The notes: a model not told the origin generated them from the sequence alone. Shown: positions 41,926 through 50,526, counted from the stretch's first letter. The stretch: DNA of 64,000 bases from Fibrisoma limi BUZ 3 (GCF_000296815.2 NZ_CAIT01000006.1:62001-126000); one strand, 5' to 3'. Program-made: numbers and translations.

Positions 41926-43560
41926 TTACCGACGGGCCGCGCCTTTCGGCATGGTGGCCCGGCCAAGGTAAATTTCGTCGCCTTTCAGCGATAGAGTTGC
42001 GTAAAAGTTGTACCCATTCTGTACGTACCGCAGCATGACCTGGCTCGTCTGGTTTGGGCGTGCGTAAGGCTTGGTAGCTGCTACCAGAATCTGGTTGCCG
42101 TTGACAATCGCCCGCACGAAGGGCAGGTCGCGGGTTTTTAACTGACTGGCGTTGTACTTAAGCCACGTTTGCCCACCATCAAATGAAAGTTCGGTCTGCT
42201 CGTTAAGGTACGTTTCCCGGCCGTTGAACAGATCCCCGTGGTGGTTGAATAACCGCCATAGGCCGTGTATATAATGCTCGTAGCAAGCGTAGTTCCGGTC
42301 GTTGGCCAGCCCTTTCAATGCCGGATCGTTGGGCGATGGCTGATCTGGAACCAGGTCCTTGTGGTCGTCCCAGAACAGCACGCCATACGCGCCCGTAAAC
42401 CAGTAGAAAATGCCCATACCCTCCGCTACGGCCGGTGGGGCGGGATGTTCAGCCTTGCCGCTGTTGGGGTAGTCGGCGTTCTGCGTATTGAACAGCCAGT
42501 GCCACGCAATGCGCGGTTTAGGGGATAGCCGCCGGTTCACTTCCTGCTCGGCCAGCAGCGACGCCAGCCAATGCCGGTCGCCATCGCCGGTATGCCGGGC
42601 TGAATAGTCAAAATCGGGGTAGAGGTAGTAGGCGCCCGGCATCTGAAAATCAACGTAATCGGCGTACGACTTACCAACGATGTCGTCGGGCATACCCCGA
42701 CGACGGCTGGTAGCCGTGTGTTTGGCGGGGGTATTCCAGAGCCAGTCGGGTTTGGCCAGGTAGTGGTCGGCGCGGGAGTTGCCGAAACTGTTGTGTGGAA
42801 CGGGGGCAATAGAACCTACTTGGGTCTGCGGGCTTACGTTCTCTTTGATCGTTTTGATCATGAACGTGTACAGATTGGCCTGTTCCTGCTGGTTGCCGTA
42901 GCTCGTCCCTTCGTTTTCGATGTCGAGAAAAATCTTGCCGAACGTACTTTTCAGACTACCCGGCGGGCAATCGCCGAAGGCCACGCAGCCGCCACCCAAC
43001 TCCGCCGACGCATTGAACAACGTAGTACGCATGGTGCGGGCGTTGGCCGGGGGGCGATAAATAACCGAACTAGCCTGTTCGCTGTTGCGGGCCCAGCCCA
43101 GTTCGAACGGCGCGTTTGCAAAGTAGTCCTGGTATAAGATAAGCGAACGCTGGCTTTGTTTCAACGTACTTTTCCAGCCCGCAGCCGGAAAACCATCGGT
43201 CCAGATTTCGACGCCCGGTACCATGCGGGTCTGCTCCACGGCCGAGAACCCCCGGCGAAAAATCTTGTCGCGGTTCTGCTGGACGTGCAGGTTTCGGCCG
43301 GCTCCGCAGAACGTAATGGTTTTAGTAGTAGGCAACGTAAAGTCACCGACTATGTCGATGTTATAATAGCCTTTGCGGTTGGCCGGCGTTGGCGTGAAGC
43401 GGGCGCGTGGGGTAGGGGTGAGTGTAGTTGGCTGAGGCAGCGTTCCTTCCAGCCGCACAGCAACGGGATCAGGGAGGACGTACCGGTGGTTATACCAAAC
43501 CCCCAGTCCCGTGAATCCAGCAAGGAAAAATAAGGCGATGATTTTCATAGAGCGATTCAT
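41926..43560 (-). CDS. Exported protein of unknown function, possible TIM-barrel hydrolase
   Basis: 544 residues (or 540 from the Met at 43548). An N-terminal hydrophobic segment (MKIIALFFLAGFTGLGVW) acts as a signal or anchor, followed by a Pro/Thr-rich linker (TTLTPTPRARFTPTP). I do not recognise a family. The middle has alternating strand-like blocks with acidic ends: IFLDIENEGTSYGN, VDFQMPGAYYLYPDFDY, PRIAWHWLFN, FYWFTGAYGVLFWDDH. This layout resembles glycoside-hydrolase-type barrels with Asp/Glu at strand ends. The C-terminal 90 residues look like a beta-sandwich (ELSFDGGQTWLKYN, VMLRYVQNGYNFYATL). It lies 70 bases upstream of the ROK kinase on the same strand, so a role in sugar release ahead of kinase and isomerase is conceivable. 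Confidence 0.75.
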   Translation of the reverse strand: MNRSMKIIALFFLAGFTGLGVWYNHRYVLPDPVAVRLEGTLPQPTTLTPTPRARFTPTPANRKGYYNIDIVGDFTLPTTKTITFCGAGRNLHVQQNRDKIFRRGFSAVEQTRMVPGVEIWTDGFPAAGWKSTLKQSQRSLILYQDYFANAPFELGWARNSEQASSVIYRPPANARTMRTTLFNASAELGGGCVAFGDCPPGSLKSTFGKIFLDIENEGTSYGNQQEQANLYTFMIKTIKENVSPQTQVGSIAPVPHNSFGNSRADHYLAKPDWLWNTPAKHTATSRRRGMPDDIVGKSYADYVDFQMPGAYYLYPDFDYSARHTGDGDRHWLASLLAEQEVNRRLSPKPRIAWHWLFNTQNADYPNSGKAEHPAPPAVAEGMGIFYWFTGAYGVLFWDDHKDLVPDQPSPNDPALKGLANDRNYACYEHYIHGLWRLFNHHGDLFNGRETYLNEQTELSFDGGQTWLKYNASQLKTRDLPFVRAIVNGNQILVAATKPYARPNQTSQVMLRYVQNGYNFYATLSLKGDEIYLGRATMPKGAARR

Positions 43561-43599
43561 GGGGGTAGGTGGGCGAGTGATAAAACATAGGCAGGCAGC

Positions 43600-43650
43600 G
43601 GTGAATTAGTGTAGTGTCAGATTCTTAACCTGACACTACACTAATTCACC
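43600..43650. repeat. Perfect 21-bp-arm hairpin between aguB and the unknown gene
   Basis: The left arm at 43600-43620 and the right arm at 43630-43650 are exact inverted copies around a 9-base loop. It contains AT-rich TTAGTGTAGTG sequence and no T-run follows, so it differs from the terminators in this window. It lies 37 bases after the aguB stop (minus strand). Confidence 0.9.
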
Positions 43651-43686
43651 GTTACTCCCCAGCTGATCACAAAAAGGTCAATTCAG

Positions 43687-44559
43687 TTATTCGTCTATGT
43701 ACCGTTTTGTAATCGGCTGGTACGAATCAATGCGCCGGTCGCGGAAATACGGCCAGGTAGTACGGTATTTGTCCGACAGCGCCAGATCGACTTCCTGTAC
43801 GTGAACCACTTCCTGATCATGCGGGGCCAGGTACAGCAGCGACCCGAACGGATTCGACACAAACGACCCGCCCCAGAATTTCTGCTCAGCCTCCTGCCCA
43901 ACGCGGTTGACGGCCACGACGTGTACACCGTTGGCAATGGCATGGCTGCGCTGGATAGTTTGCCAGGCGTTGTATTGCTCCTCGTTCTGCCTGGGGTCCG
44001 GTTCCTGGGTGTCCCAGCCGATGGCAGTAGGATAAAACAGGATTTCGGCACCCATCAGGGCCGTAATGCGGGCCGCTTCCGGATACCACTGGTCCCAGCA
44101 GATCAACACGCCGATGCGGGCAAACTTGGTATCGAACACCCGGTAACCCGTATCGCCGGGGGTAAAGTAAAACTTTTCGTAGTAGCCCGGATCGTCGGGG
44201 ATGTGCATCTTCCGGTACTTGCCGAGGTACGTACCGTCGGCATCCAGTACGGCCGTCGTGTTGTGGTAAAGCCCCTGCGCCCGCTTCTCGAACAGCGATG
44301 CAATAATGACTACACCAAGCTCACGGGCAACATCGCTCAGGCGGTCGGTGGTTGGGCCGGGAATCGGCTCCGCCAGGCTGAAATTATGGTGATCCTCCAC
44401 ATCGCAGAAATACAGCGACCGGAACAGTTCCTGCAAACAAACGATCTGAGCGCCTTGGCGGGCGGCTTGGCGGATGCCATCAATGGCCTTTTGCAGGTTG
44501 GCCTCTACGTCGTCTGTGCAAGCCATCTGCACTAAACCAATGTTAACGTTCTTTGTCAT
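43687..44559 (-). CDS. aguB: N-carbamoylputrescine amidase
   Basis: 290 residues of the carbon-nitrogen hydrolase (nitrilase) superfamily with the catalytic triad E44 (CLQELFRSLYF), K117 (YRKMHIPDD) and C154 (VLICWDQWYP). FRSLYFCDVEDHHNF, HIPDDPGYYEKFYFTPGD and GGSFVSNPFG are the specific blocks of AguB. The reaction is hydrolysis of N-carbamoylputrescine to putrescine, CO2 and ammonia, in agmatine-derived polyamine synthesis. The usual partner agmatine deiminase (aguA) is not in the window. The start is ATG. Confidence 0.88.
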   Translation of the reverse strand: MTKNVNIGLVQMACTDDVEANLQKAIDGIRQAARQGAQIVCLQELFRSLYFCDVEDHHNFSLAEPIPGPTTDRLSDVARELGVVIIASLFEKRAQGLYHNTTAVLDADGTYLGKYRKMHIPDDPGYYEKFYFTPGDTGYRVFDTKFARIGVLICWDQWYPEAARITALMGAEILFYPTAIGWDTQEPDPRQNEEQYNAWQTIQRSHAIANGVHVVAVNRVGQEAEQKFWGGSFVSNPFGSLLYLAPHDQEVVHVQEVDLALSDKYRTTWPYFRDRRIDSYQPITKRYIDE

Positions 44560-44935
44560 TAGCGTAGCCAGGACCAGCAGGTCCGGGCGTTGAGAATTAG
44601 ACGAGGTTAAACCGAAAGTGAGCGTCGGCGACGCAAAAGTAGTTTCTTTAGTCGCAATCGACGGTTAAGAAAACAAAACTCTTACCACGCGGGTTCGGGC
44701 GAATTGATATTTGGAACACCAAGCCTGGGCTGAGAAAGTCGCTTCGTTGTTATGCACCCAACCAGTATGGCTGTTGATGGCTTTACAATCTGGTTATCTA
44801 ACAACGCACTGTTAATTTACCCTTTGCATGAGGTTTGACAGTCTAACTGCATTTTCATGTTTGGGAAGAAATTAGCCGTCATAATCAGGCGTATTCTGTC
44901 AACCGTAGCCTGCTGTAGCTAAAATTCTGCTCCAT
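44560..44935. other. Intergenic stretch with no recognisable gene
   Basis: 376 bases upstream of aguB. No frame of useful length, tRNA, or clear hairpin is seen. By eye the right half is lower in GC than the neighbouring genes, and it continues into the small membrane protein gene. Confidence 0.4.
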
Positions 44936-45139
44936 TTACTGTTTCAGCCAGTCTCTGAAACTAGTAGGGTGTACTGACAGCCAACTGTGATAAAAGGCTA
45001 ACAAAATATAAAGTAATGTTCCTGTTAACAGAATTGATACTTTGCCTGTCACGTTGGTGGCTCCCCAATAAATAATGCCTGTAATTGGAGTCACGGCAAT
45101 CATTGCCAAAACAAGGAGGAATTTTAAAAGCGCAACCAT
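44936..45139 (-). CDS. Small membrane protein, unknown
   Basis: 67 residues from the Met at 45139 (MVALLKFLLVLAMIAVT); the frame is open to 45196 but the added part is basic and non-conserved looking. There are two hydrophobic segments (about 3-22 and 33-50), with a polar C-terminus (SVHPTSFRDWLKQ). I do not recognise a family. The composition is AT-rich compared with neighbours. It may be a real short gene or chance; no ribosome-binding site decides it. It lies in a sparsely coding stretch. Confidence 0.4.
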   Translation of the reverse strand: MVALLKFLLVLAMIAVTPITGIIYWGATNVTGKVSILLTGTLLYILLAFYHSWLSVHPTSFRDWLKQ

Positions 45140-45276
45140 TCGAATCTGTTTATGTCGTAACGTGTAAAAAAGCACACAAGCGTTTCGATGAAGCATCGGT
45201 AATCATTATCGAATTTACCAGGAACCCTCGCGGACCTAACCAGCATCGTCGAAGCCGGGGCGACGTACACAAACAA

Positions 45277-45310
45277 CAACAGCCCGACGGGTCGACCCGT
45301 CGGGCTGTTG
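45277..45310 (-). terminator. Terminator of the DUF3299-like gene
   Basis: A perfect 17-bp-arm palindrome (CAACAGCCCGACGGGTC and complement), T-rich on the far side when read on the minus strand. It is 18 bases beyond the stop at 45328. Confidence 0.85.
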
Positions 45311-45327
45311 CCTAAAAACTAGGTAAC

Positions 45328-45807
45328 TTACTGTTCTACAAGCTCCGCGTCGGCGAGGATGTAGTTCAGCTCGTAGATATTGTCGGCGTTCAGTTTCAAC
45401 GTACCGCGGAACGTCCGGCGTTCGTCGGTCTTGAACTTCTTACCTGATTTCTTGAATTTCAGCGATACGACGGATTCCGGACCGGCACCTCCGCAGAAGA
45501 AACAGGCGCTGTACGGGAAAGCCGACAGCACATACAGATTCGACTCCAGATCGACCGGCAAAACGTACCCGGTTAGCTCAACCGCCTTGCCATTCAGCTT
45601 CTGAATAGTCGGGCCAAACGTAGGGTACAACATGTACACGGATTCCTCGGCGTACCATTTTTTCTTAAACGTAACATCGCGCAGGGCTTCCCACGAGAGT
45701 TTTACCGGTTCGGCTGTCGGCACGCTGACTGCCTTGACTGGTTCAATCGGACGAAAGGCCGGGGCGACTACACCCACGCAAAGCAGGAGAATAAGCAATC
45801 GTTTCAT
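45328..45807 (-). CDS. DUF3299-like exported protein with CxxC
   Basis: About 159 residues from the Met at 45807 (MKRLLILLLCVGVVAPAF, signal peptide). The body matches the DUF3299 pattern: WEALRDVTF, LNGKAVELTGYVLPVD, then FPYSACFFCGGAGPESVV. Related proteins have one Cys followed by a proline run at this site; this one has C102 and C105 in a CxxC arrangement followed by GG. A periplasmic location is likely. The biochemical role of the family is unknown to me; metal or redox binding is possible. It is a single gene with its own terminator. Confidence 0.75.
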   Translation of the reverse strand: MKRLLILLLCVGVVAPAFRPIEPVKAVSVPTAEPVKLSWEALRDVTFKKKWYAEESVYMLYPTFGPTIQKLNGKAVELTGYVLPVDLESNLYVLSAFPYSACFFCGGAGPESVVSLKFKKSGKKFKTDERRTFRGTLKLNADNIYELNYILADAELVEQ

Positions 45808-45892
45808 GGCGTTGGGCACTTGGCTATAAAAACAGGGTAAAACTACAAAAATTATTAACTTTACTGAACGATCGATACACTAATAGATCAAC

Positions 45893-47476
45893 GTGTCAGA
45901 CGGTTTCAGCAATAACAACAAAAATCACCAAGTCATTCCCGTTCGCTTTACGCGTTTGTACGTAACGATACTGGTTACGCTGGCCGTGTTGCTGACTATC
46001 GGGCAGGGTGTGACGCAATGGCGGCTTAATACCGTTCAGGACAAGATCTGGATTACGCGTTATGCCGCGTTGCAACGGCACCAAAGCCAGCAGATTGTCA
46101 AGCAGGCGTTGCAGATCGAGGACCCCAATGAACAGGCTAACTTCGCGGCCAACGTGGCTGAACTACACCAAGTTTTCGCTACGTTCGAACGGTACCATCT
46201 GGAAGGGCGCGAAGGCCGTGTGTCGGATCAGAACGTAACGATTGAACTGCCGGATCGCATCCGGGAGATGTACCTCGCCATTCGGCCGGAGTTTGAAGCC
46301 ATTCAATCCAGCGCCCGGCGCATGATGCGGCTGCAGCGGTTCGAGGAGGCCAGTCAGCCCGACGTGCAGGCCAGTCTGCAACTGATGCTGGCCAACGAAA
46401 AACCATTTCTGGAGGAAATGGACGCTATCGTGCGTGAGTATAATGCTCAGGTGCGGAACGAACTCTCCTCAATGCAGACCATTGAAGCTTATCTTTATCT
46501 GTTTACTGTTCTTGTGCTCGTCGGCATCGGTTTACTGATTATCCGGCCGGCTGCCCGAAAACTTCGGCAAACCCTCGCGCAACTGATCGCGGCCGAAGCC
46601 CGTACGACAGCCGCTAACAAGAAGCTCATCAGCGTTAACAAGTCGCTGAAAGAAACCCGACAGAAGCTGTTTGAGGCTACCAAGCAGCAGTATCAGCAGG
46701 AAATTAATGAACAGAAAGTACGTACATCGTACCTGGTTGCCGGACAGGAGGAAGAACGAAAACGCCTGTCGCGCGAACTGCACGACGGATTGGGGCAGAT
46801 GCTGACGGCGATCAAACTGCAAATTGAGGGACTGGAGGCCGGACTGGCCCGCAATGCCGCCCAGCCGGCTGCGAACGGTACGGTGCCCTACGCCAAGAAC
46901 CTCAGCACGCTCAAGAACCTCATTACGCAGACCATTCAGGAAACCCGGACCATTTCCAATAACCTGATGCCGACAGTCCTGAGCGATTTCGGGGTTATTC
47001 CAGCCTTAAAAATGCTGGCCGAGAATGACCGTAGTGAGGCCATCGATGTAACGTTCGAAACGAACCTGACACCCGACATGCCCCGGCTGAATAAAGACCT
47101 GGAAATTATGCTGTATCGTGTGACCCAGGAGGCCGTCAGCAACGCTGTCCGTCATGCACAGCCATCGCACGTTCATATCGGACTGTTCGAGAAAGACAGC
47201 TATCTGCATCTGATCGTTACGGACGATGGCCGAGGGTTCAAACCCGGTAGTAAATTACAGCGTCAGAAGGAGGCCGAAGAGTTGAATAGCGTTCGTTCAC
47301 AGACCATTGCCTCTCACGAATCAAACAGACGAGTTTCGCAAGGGTTACACAATATGCAGGAGCGGGCCAAGCTCCTCAATGGTAAATTCAAAATTAGTTC
47401 AGTGCCTGGAAAAGGCACAAAAGTTCAGGTTAGCATTCCCTATAATACTCAACCCATTCATCATGACACCTACTAA
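45893..47476 (+). CDS. NarL-family sensor histidine kinase with PilJ-type sensor
   Basis: 527 residues starting at GTG 45893. It has TM1 (about 22-42), a periplasmic helical sensor region (about 45-195, resembling the type IV pili methyl-accepting chemotaxis/PilJ N-terminal domain), TM2 (about 200-222) and a coiled coil (about 225-280). Next is a HisKA_3 domain with H297 in RLSRELHDGLGQML, and an HATPase domain (VTQEAVSNAVRHAQPS, VTDDGRGFKPG). HisKA_3 kinases pair with LuxR/NarL-type regulators, and its stop overlaps the next start by 14 bases, so the two proteins are a dedicated pair. The signal sensed is unknown. Confidence 0.92.
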   Translation: MSDGFSNNNKNHQVIPVRFTRLYVTILVTLAVLLTIGQGVTQWRLNTVQDKIWITRYAALQRHQSQQIVKQALQIEDPNEQANFAANVAELHQVFATFERYHLEGREGRVSDQNVTIELPDRIREMYLAIRPEFEAIQSSARRMMRLQRFEEASQPDVQASLQLMLANEKPFLEEMDAIVREYNAQVRNELSSMQTIEAYLYLFTVLVLVGIGLLIIRPAARKLRQTLAQLIAAEARTTAANKKLISVNKSLKETRQKLFEATKQQYQQEINEQKVRTSYLVAGQEEERKRLSRELHDGLGQMLTAIKLQIEGLEAGLARNAAQPAANGTVPYAKNLSTLKNLITQTIQETRTISNNLMPTVLSDFGVIPALKMLAENDRSEAIDVTFETNLTPDMPRLNKDLEIMLYRVTQEAVSNAVRHAQPSHVHIGLFEKDSYLHLIVTDDGRGFKPGSKLQRQKEAEELNSVRSQTIASHESNRRVSQGLHNMQERAKLLNGKFKISSVPGKGTKVQVSIPYNTQPIHHDTY

Positions 47477-48119
47477 ATTGATGCTGGTGGACGATCACTC
47501 AATCGTTCGCGACGGAATTCGGCTGCTGCTGGAACAGGCCGAAGGACTGGAAATTGTCGATGAAGCCAACGACGGCGAAGAAGCACTGGAAAAACTGAAG
47601 GTGCAGCGGCCCGATGTGGTACTGATGGACATTTCCTTGCCGGGCATGTCGGGCATTCAGACCACGCAGGTTATCTCGCGGCTTTACAAGGGTGTTCGGG
47701 TGCTGATGCTGTCGATGCACAACAATGAGGATTATATCCTGCGGTCGGTCGAAGCGGGGGCTTATGGTTATATCCTGAAAGATTCGTCGTCGGACGAGAT
47801 GGTGAAGGCCATCCGGACCATTGCCTCAGGCGAGAAGTACTACAGCTCACCCGTGGCCACAATCATCCTCAACGGCTACATGCAGCAGTTGAAGAAAGGT
47901 GAAAAGCATGGCCGGGCGCAGCGTCAGTCGCGCCTGTCGAAGAAGGAAAAAGAGATTCTGCAATTCCTGGTCGAGGGCATGAGCAGCCGCGAAATTGCCG
48001 AAAAACTACAACTCAGCGTCCGGACGGTCGATAACCACCGCGCAAACATGATGCGTCGGCTACAGGTCCGCAATGCGGCCGAATTAGTCCGGATGGCTGT
48101 TGAGGATAAATTGATTTGA
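47463..48119 (+). CDS. NarL/LuxR-type response regulator
   Basis: 218 residues from ATG 47463 (MTPTKLMLVDDHSIVRDG). The receiver domain (about 1-125) has acidic D10/D11, phospho-acceptor D56 in VVLMDISLPGMSG and the conserved K in YILKDSSSDE. The C-terminal LuxR HTH (about 152-213) shows RLSKKEKEILQFLVEGMSSREIAEKL and VRTVDNHRANMMRRL. The start lies inside the kinase gene (14-base overlap), indicating coupled translation. Targets are unknown; no nearby site is obvious. Confidence 0.95.
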   Translation: MTPTKLMLVDDHSIVRDGIRLLLEQAEGLEIVDEANDGEEALEKLKVQRPDVVLMDISLPGMSGIQTTQVISRLYKGVRVLMLSMHNNEDYILRSVEAGAYGYILKDSSSDEMVKAIRTIASGEKYYSSPVATIILNGYMQQLKKGEKHGRAQRQSRLSKKEKEILQFLVEGMSSREIAEKLQLSVRTVDNHRANMMRRLQVRNAAELVRMAVEDKLI

Positions 48120-48150
48120 AACTTTCAAAATCCTGCTTACGTTTGCCCAT

Positions 48151-48175
48151 AAAAACCGGTCTACAGCCGGTTTTT
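48151..48175 (+). terminator. Terminator after the response regulator
   Basis: AAAAACCGG pairs with CCGGTTTTT across a 7-base loop, 32 bases after the stop. Confidence 0.85.
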
Positions 48176-48233
48176 CCATTTTAAATTAACTACATAAAAT
48201 AGATAGGTTTTATAAATTTAAACGCCTTCAACT

Positions 48234-48869
48234 ATGTCACTTCGCTTAGGAGACATCGCCCCCGATTTTGAGGCCGACACCACCCAGGGCCATCTTCGTT
48301 TTCACGAATGGCTGGGTGATTCATGGGGTATGCTGTTTTCACACCCCGCCGATTTTACGCCTGTCTGCACGACTGAACTCGGTCGTACGGCGCTGTTGAA
48401 AGATGAGTTTGGCAAGCGTAACGTAAAAGTGATTGCGGTGTCGGTCGACGATCTGGATTCGCATAACCGCTGGACACCGGATATCAAGGACGTAACGGGC
48501 TCGGAAGTGAACTTCCCGATCATTGCCGATGCCGACCGGAACGTAGCTACGTTGTACGACATGATTCACCCAAACGCCAGCGAGAAGTCTACGGTGCGGT
48601 CGGTGTTCGTGATTGGACCTGACAAGAAAATAAAACTGACACTGACGTACCCCGCTTCTACCGGTCGGAATTTCAACGAGTTGCTGCGGGTAATCGATTC
48701 GCTGCAACTGACGGCCAACTACCAGGTGGCTACCCCGGCCGACTGGGAAGAGGGGCAGGACGTAATCGTAACGCCGGCCGTTTCGAACGACCAACTCGAA
48801 GAGAAGTTTCCAAAAGGGGTTACGTTTGTGAAGCCGTATCTGCGGGTAACGCCCCAGCCGAATAAGTAA
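48234..48869 (+). CDS. 1-Cys peroxiredoxin (Prx6-like)
   Basis: 211 residues. The peroxidatic cysteine is C45 in HPADFTPVCTTELGR, and no other cysteine is present, which defines the 1-Cys type. IAVSVDDLDSHNRW, FPIIADADRNVA and the C-terminal Prx6 extension (EEGQDVIVTPAVSN, FPKGVTFVKPYLR) fit Prx6-like enzymes. It reduces hydrogen peroxide and organic hydroperoxides with an external thiol. It is cytoplasmic and monocistronic with terminators on both sides. Confidence 0.93.
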   Translation: MSLRLGDIAPDFEADTTQGHLRFHEWLGDSWGMLFSHPADFTPVCTTELGRTALLKDEFGKRNVKVIAVSVDDLDSHNRWTPDIKDVTGSEVNFPIIADADRNVATLYDMIHPNASEKSTVRSVFVIGPDKKIKLTLTYPASTGRNFNELLRVIDSLQLTANYQVATPADWEEGQDVIVTPAVSNDQLEEKFPKGVTFVKPYLRVTPQPNK

Positions 48870-48883
48870 CCGATTTCACCCGT

Positions 48884-48944
48884 AAAAAGCGGTCGTTGCA
48901 GGGGCGGCCAATTCGTTGGCTGACCAGTGCAGCGACCGCTTTGT
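48884..48944 (+). terminator. Terminator after the peroxiredoxin gene
   Basis: AAAGCGGTCGTTGCA pairs with TGCAGCGACCGCTTT (one mismatch), enclosing a smaller GGCCAA/TTGGCT hairpin; a T-containing tail follows. Confidence 0.75.
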
Positions 48945-49028
48945 TTAAAACCATAAGCTCTAATCTCTGAACACAACGCCGGTTTCTAAGTTAGAAAAGC
49001 GTTGGATAACCAAAACTTACAGAGCGTT

Positions 49029-49274
49029 ATGGCAAAAAGTAAAAATTTCAATCCCGAGCACCAAGAAGGCCCGGTAGCCGAGGCTATTGAAAACCAAACC
49101 GCCAAGTTGCCGTCTGACCTGTTCCTGTGGTCAGCACTGGGTTCTATGGCCGTTTCCCTGTTCCTGCAGGCGCAGGGGGACCGTGAGCGAAGCCTGTTCG
49201 TAGGCCAGTGGGCCGCTCCGTTTTTGATTTTGGGTCTGTATAACAAACTGGTGAAGCTGGAAGGTAATGATTAA
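49029..49274 (+). CDS. Small conserved-looking membrane protein, unknown
   Basis: About 81 residues (or 90 from 49002). A polar N-terminus (MAKSKNFNPEHQEGPVAEAIE) precedes two short hydrophobic stretches (about 30-43, LPSDLFLWSALGSMAVSLF, and about 57-70, GQWAAPFLILGLYNKLV). I do not recognise a family. Upstream and downstream terminators and a convincing start make it a likely real gene. Its function is unknown. Confidence 0.65.
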   Translation: MAKSKNFNPEHQEGPVAEAIENQTAKLPSDLFLWSALGSMAVSLFLQAQGDRERSLFVGQWAAPFLILGLYNKLVKLEGND

Positions 49275-49295
49275 GAGGCCACAGCTTTTCAATAT

Positions 49296-49328
49296 CACAA
49301 AACCCTCGCCCGCAGCGAGGGTTTTGTG
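49296..49328 (+). terminator. Terminator after the small membrane protein gene
   Basis: CACAAAACCCTCGC pairs with GCGAGGGTTTTGTG across a 5-base loop. Confidence 0.88.
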
Positions 49329-49363
49329 CTTATTTTTGGTCTGCCAAGTTGCATCCTTATTGA

Positions 49364-50143
49364 ATGAAAAGTCGCGTTCTGTTCAACATTATTATCAGTC
49401 GTTATGGCTTGTGGATTGCCGGACTGCTGTGCTTGATTGGCGTATGGCTAGTTTTTCGGCCGGCACGTATCATTGAAGAGGATAAGGACTGGCGCTACGT
49501 TAAATCGTTCGGTATCCGGTTGCCGATGCGGTATGGCGTGCATGGCATCGACGTATCGCGGCACAACAGCCAGATCAACTGGAAGCGGGTTCGACAAATG
49601 GAAGCCGAGGGCGTTCGGCTGCAGTTTGTGTTCATAAAGGCTACTGAAGGGGCAACGCTCACAGATCGGCACTTTGTTAAAAACTGGCGCGAAGCCGGGA
49701 AGTCGGGGCTGCGCCGGGGCGCTTATCATTTTTATCATCCTACGCGCGACCCACAGAAACAGGCAAACAACTTCATCAAACGCGTCGATCTCGAAGCGGG
49801 GGATTTTGCGCCGGTGCTGGATTTTGAAGTCATCAATGGGCAGCCAAAAGACAAAGTTATTGATGGGCTGCGGCTGTGGCTCGAACTCGTAGAAGACCAT
49901 TACAACGTTCGGCCGATCATTTATACCAATGGCAATCTCTACCGGAACTACATCAAAGGCAACCTGGACGATTATCCGCTCTGGATCGCTGATTACTCCA
50001 ATACACACCTCCGCGATTACAACCCCGACAAGTTGTATCTGTGGCAACACAACCAAAGTGGCTGGGTGCAGGGCATTCGTGGCCGGGTAGACTTCAACGT
50101 GTTCGTGATGGAACCCGAACGGATGAATGAAATCTGTCTCTAA
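49364..50143 (+). CDS. Membrane-anchored GH25 lysozyme
   Basis: 259 residues. A membrane anchor (about 13-32, YGLWIAGLLCLIGVWLVF) is followed by a GH25 domain (about 55-250): GIDVSRHNSQINWKRV with the first catalytic-region Asp, FVFIKATEGAT, GAYHFYHPTRDPQKQANNF, the catalytic pair in APVLDFEV, and PLWIADYS. GH25 enzymes hydrolyse the beta-1,4 bond of peptidoglycan between MurNAc and GlcNAc. The anchor puts it in the periplasm, so cell-wall remodelling is the likely role. Its stop is the last base before a decayed gene. Confidence 0.92.
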   Translation: MKSRVLFNIIISRYGLWIAGLLCLIGVWLVFRPARIIEEDKDWRYVKSFGIRLPMRYGVHGIDVSRHNSQINWKRVRQMEAEGVRLQFVFIKATEGATLTDRHFVKNWREAGKSGLRRGAYHFYHPTRDPQKQANNFIKRVDLEAGDFAPVLDFEVINGQPKDKVIDGLRLWLELVEDHYNVRPIIYTNGNLYRNYIKGNLDDYPLWIADYSNTHLRDYNPDKLYLWQHNQSGWVQGIRGRVDFNVFVMEPERMNEICL

Positions 50144-50526
50144 GGGAATCCACCCGTAGCGGGCCGCCCGCGCCGATACGTCTTTCATGTTGTCGTAGAG
50201 CATTTCTTCGGTTTCGGGCCACATCAGGAACATATCGCAGTAGCGGGCGCAAACGTCCCGGGCTCAATACGACGTACCACCGAAATAGAGGAAAGGGCCG
50301 CCGTTCTGCTGATAGCATTTCACCGGCGTTGCCGGGAGCGATATCCTGCCGTAAATCGGACTGTTGTGCTCAATGCGGTCACTGGTCCAGACCTGTTTCA
50401 GCATATCGATGGCTTCGGCGCAGCACTGGTAACGTAAACTGACTTCCTCAGATAGCCGGGTAAGTCGAAATTAATGATGTTGATGGTTAATCGTCCCTGC
50501 AGCATGTGGTCGAGCGACGCCAGTGC
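50144..50526 (-). pseudogene. Decayed LLM-class flavin-dependent monooxygenase fragment
   Basis: Translating the minus strand gives a bacterial-luciferase-like (SsuD-type) middle segment in pieces. ASLDHMLQGRLTIN lies near 50518, then a frame change occurs near 50458. Next come EAIDMLKQVWTSDRIEHNSP, TPVKCYQQNGGPFLYFGG, an in-frame stop (TCA at 50264-50266 on the plus strand), and ARDVCARYCDMFLMWPE, ending in VSARAARYG. These match the conserved core of FMNH2-dependent alkanesulfonate monooxygenase-like proteins, but the N- and C-terminal parts are missing. At least one frameshift and one stop make it non-functional. It abuts the GH25 stop codon. Confidence 0.8.

Noticed and set aside
45277-45310. 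Perfect palindrome considered as an operator site
   Set aside because: Position after a stop codon and the T-rich flank fit a terminator better.
49448-50233. A 261-codon minus-strand frame opposite the GH25 gene, including the monooxygenase fragment end
   Set aside because: Only its first 30 or so codons (the decayed flavoprotein) look like protein; the rest is antisense to GH25.
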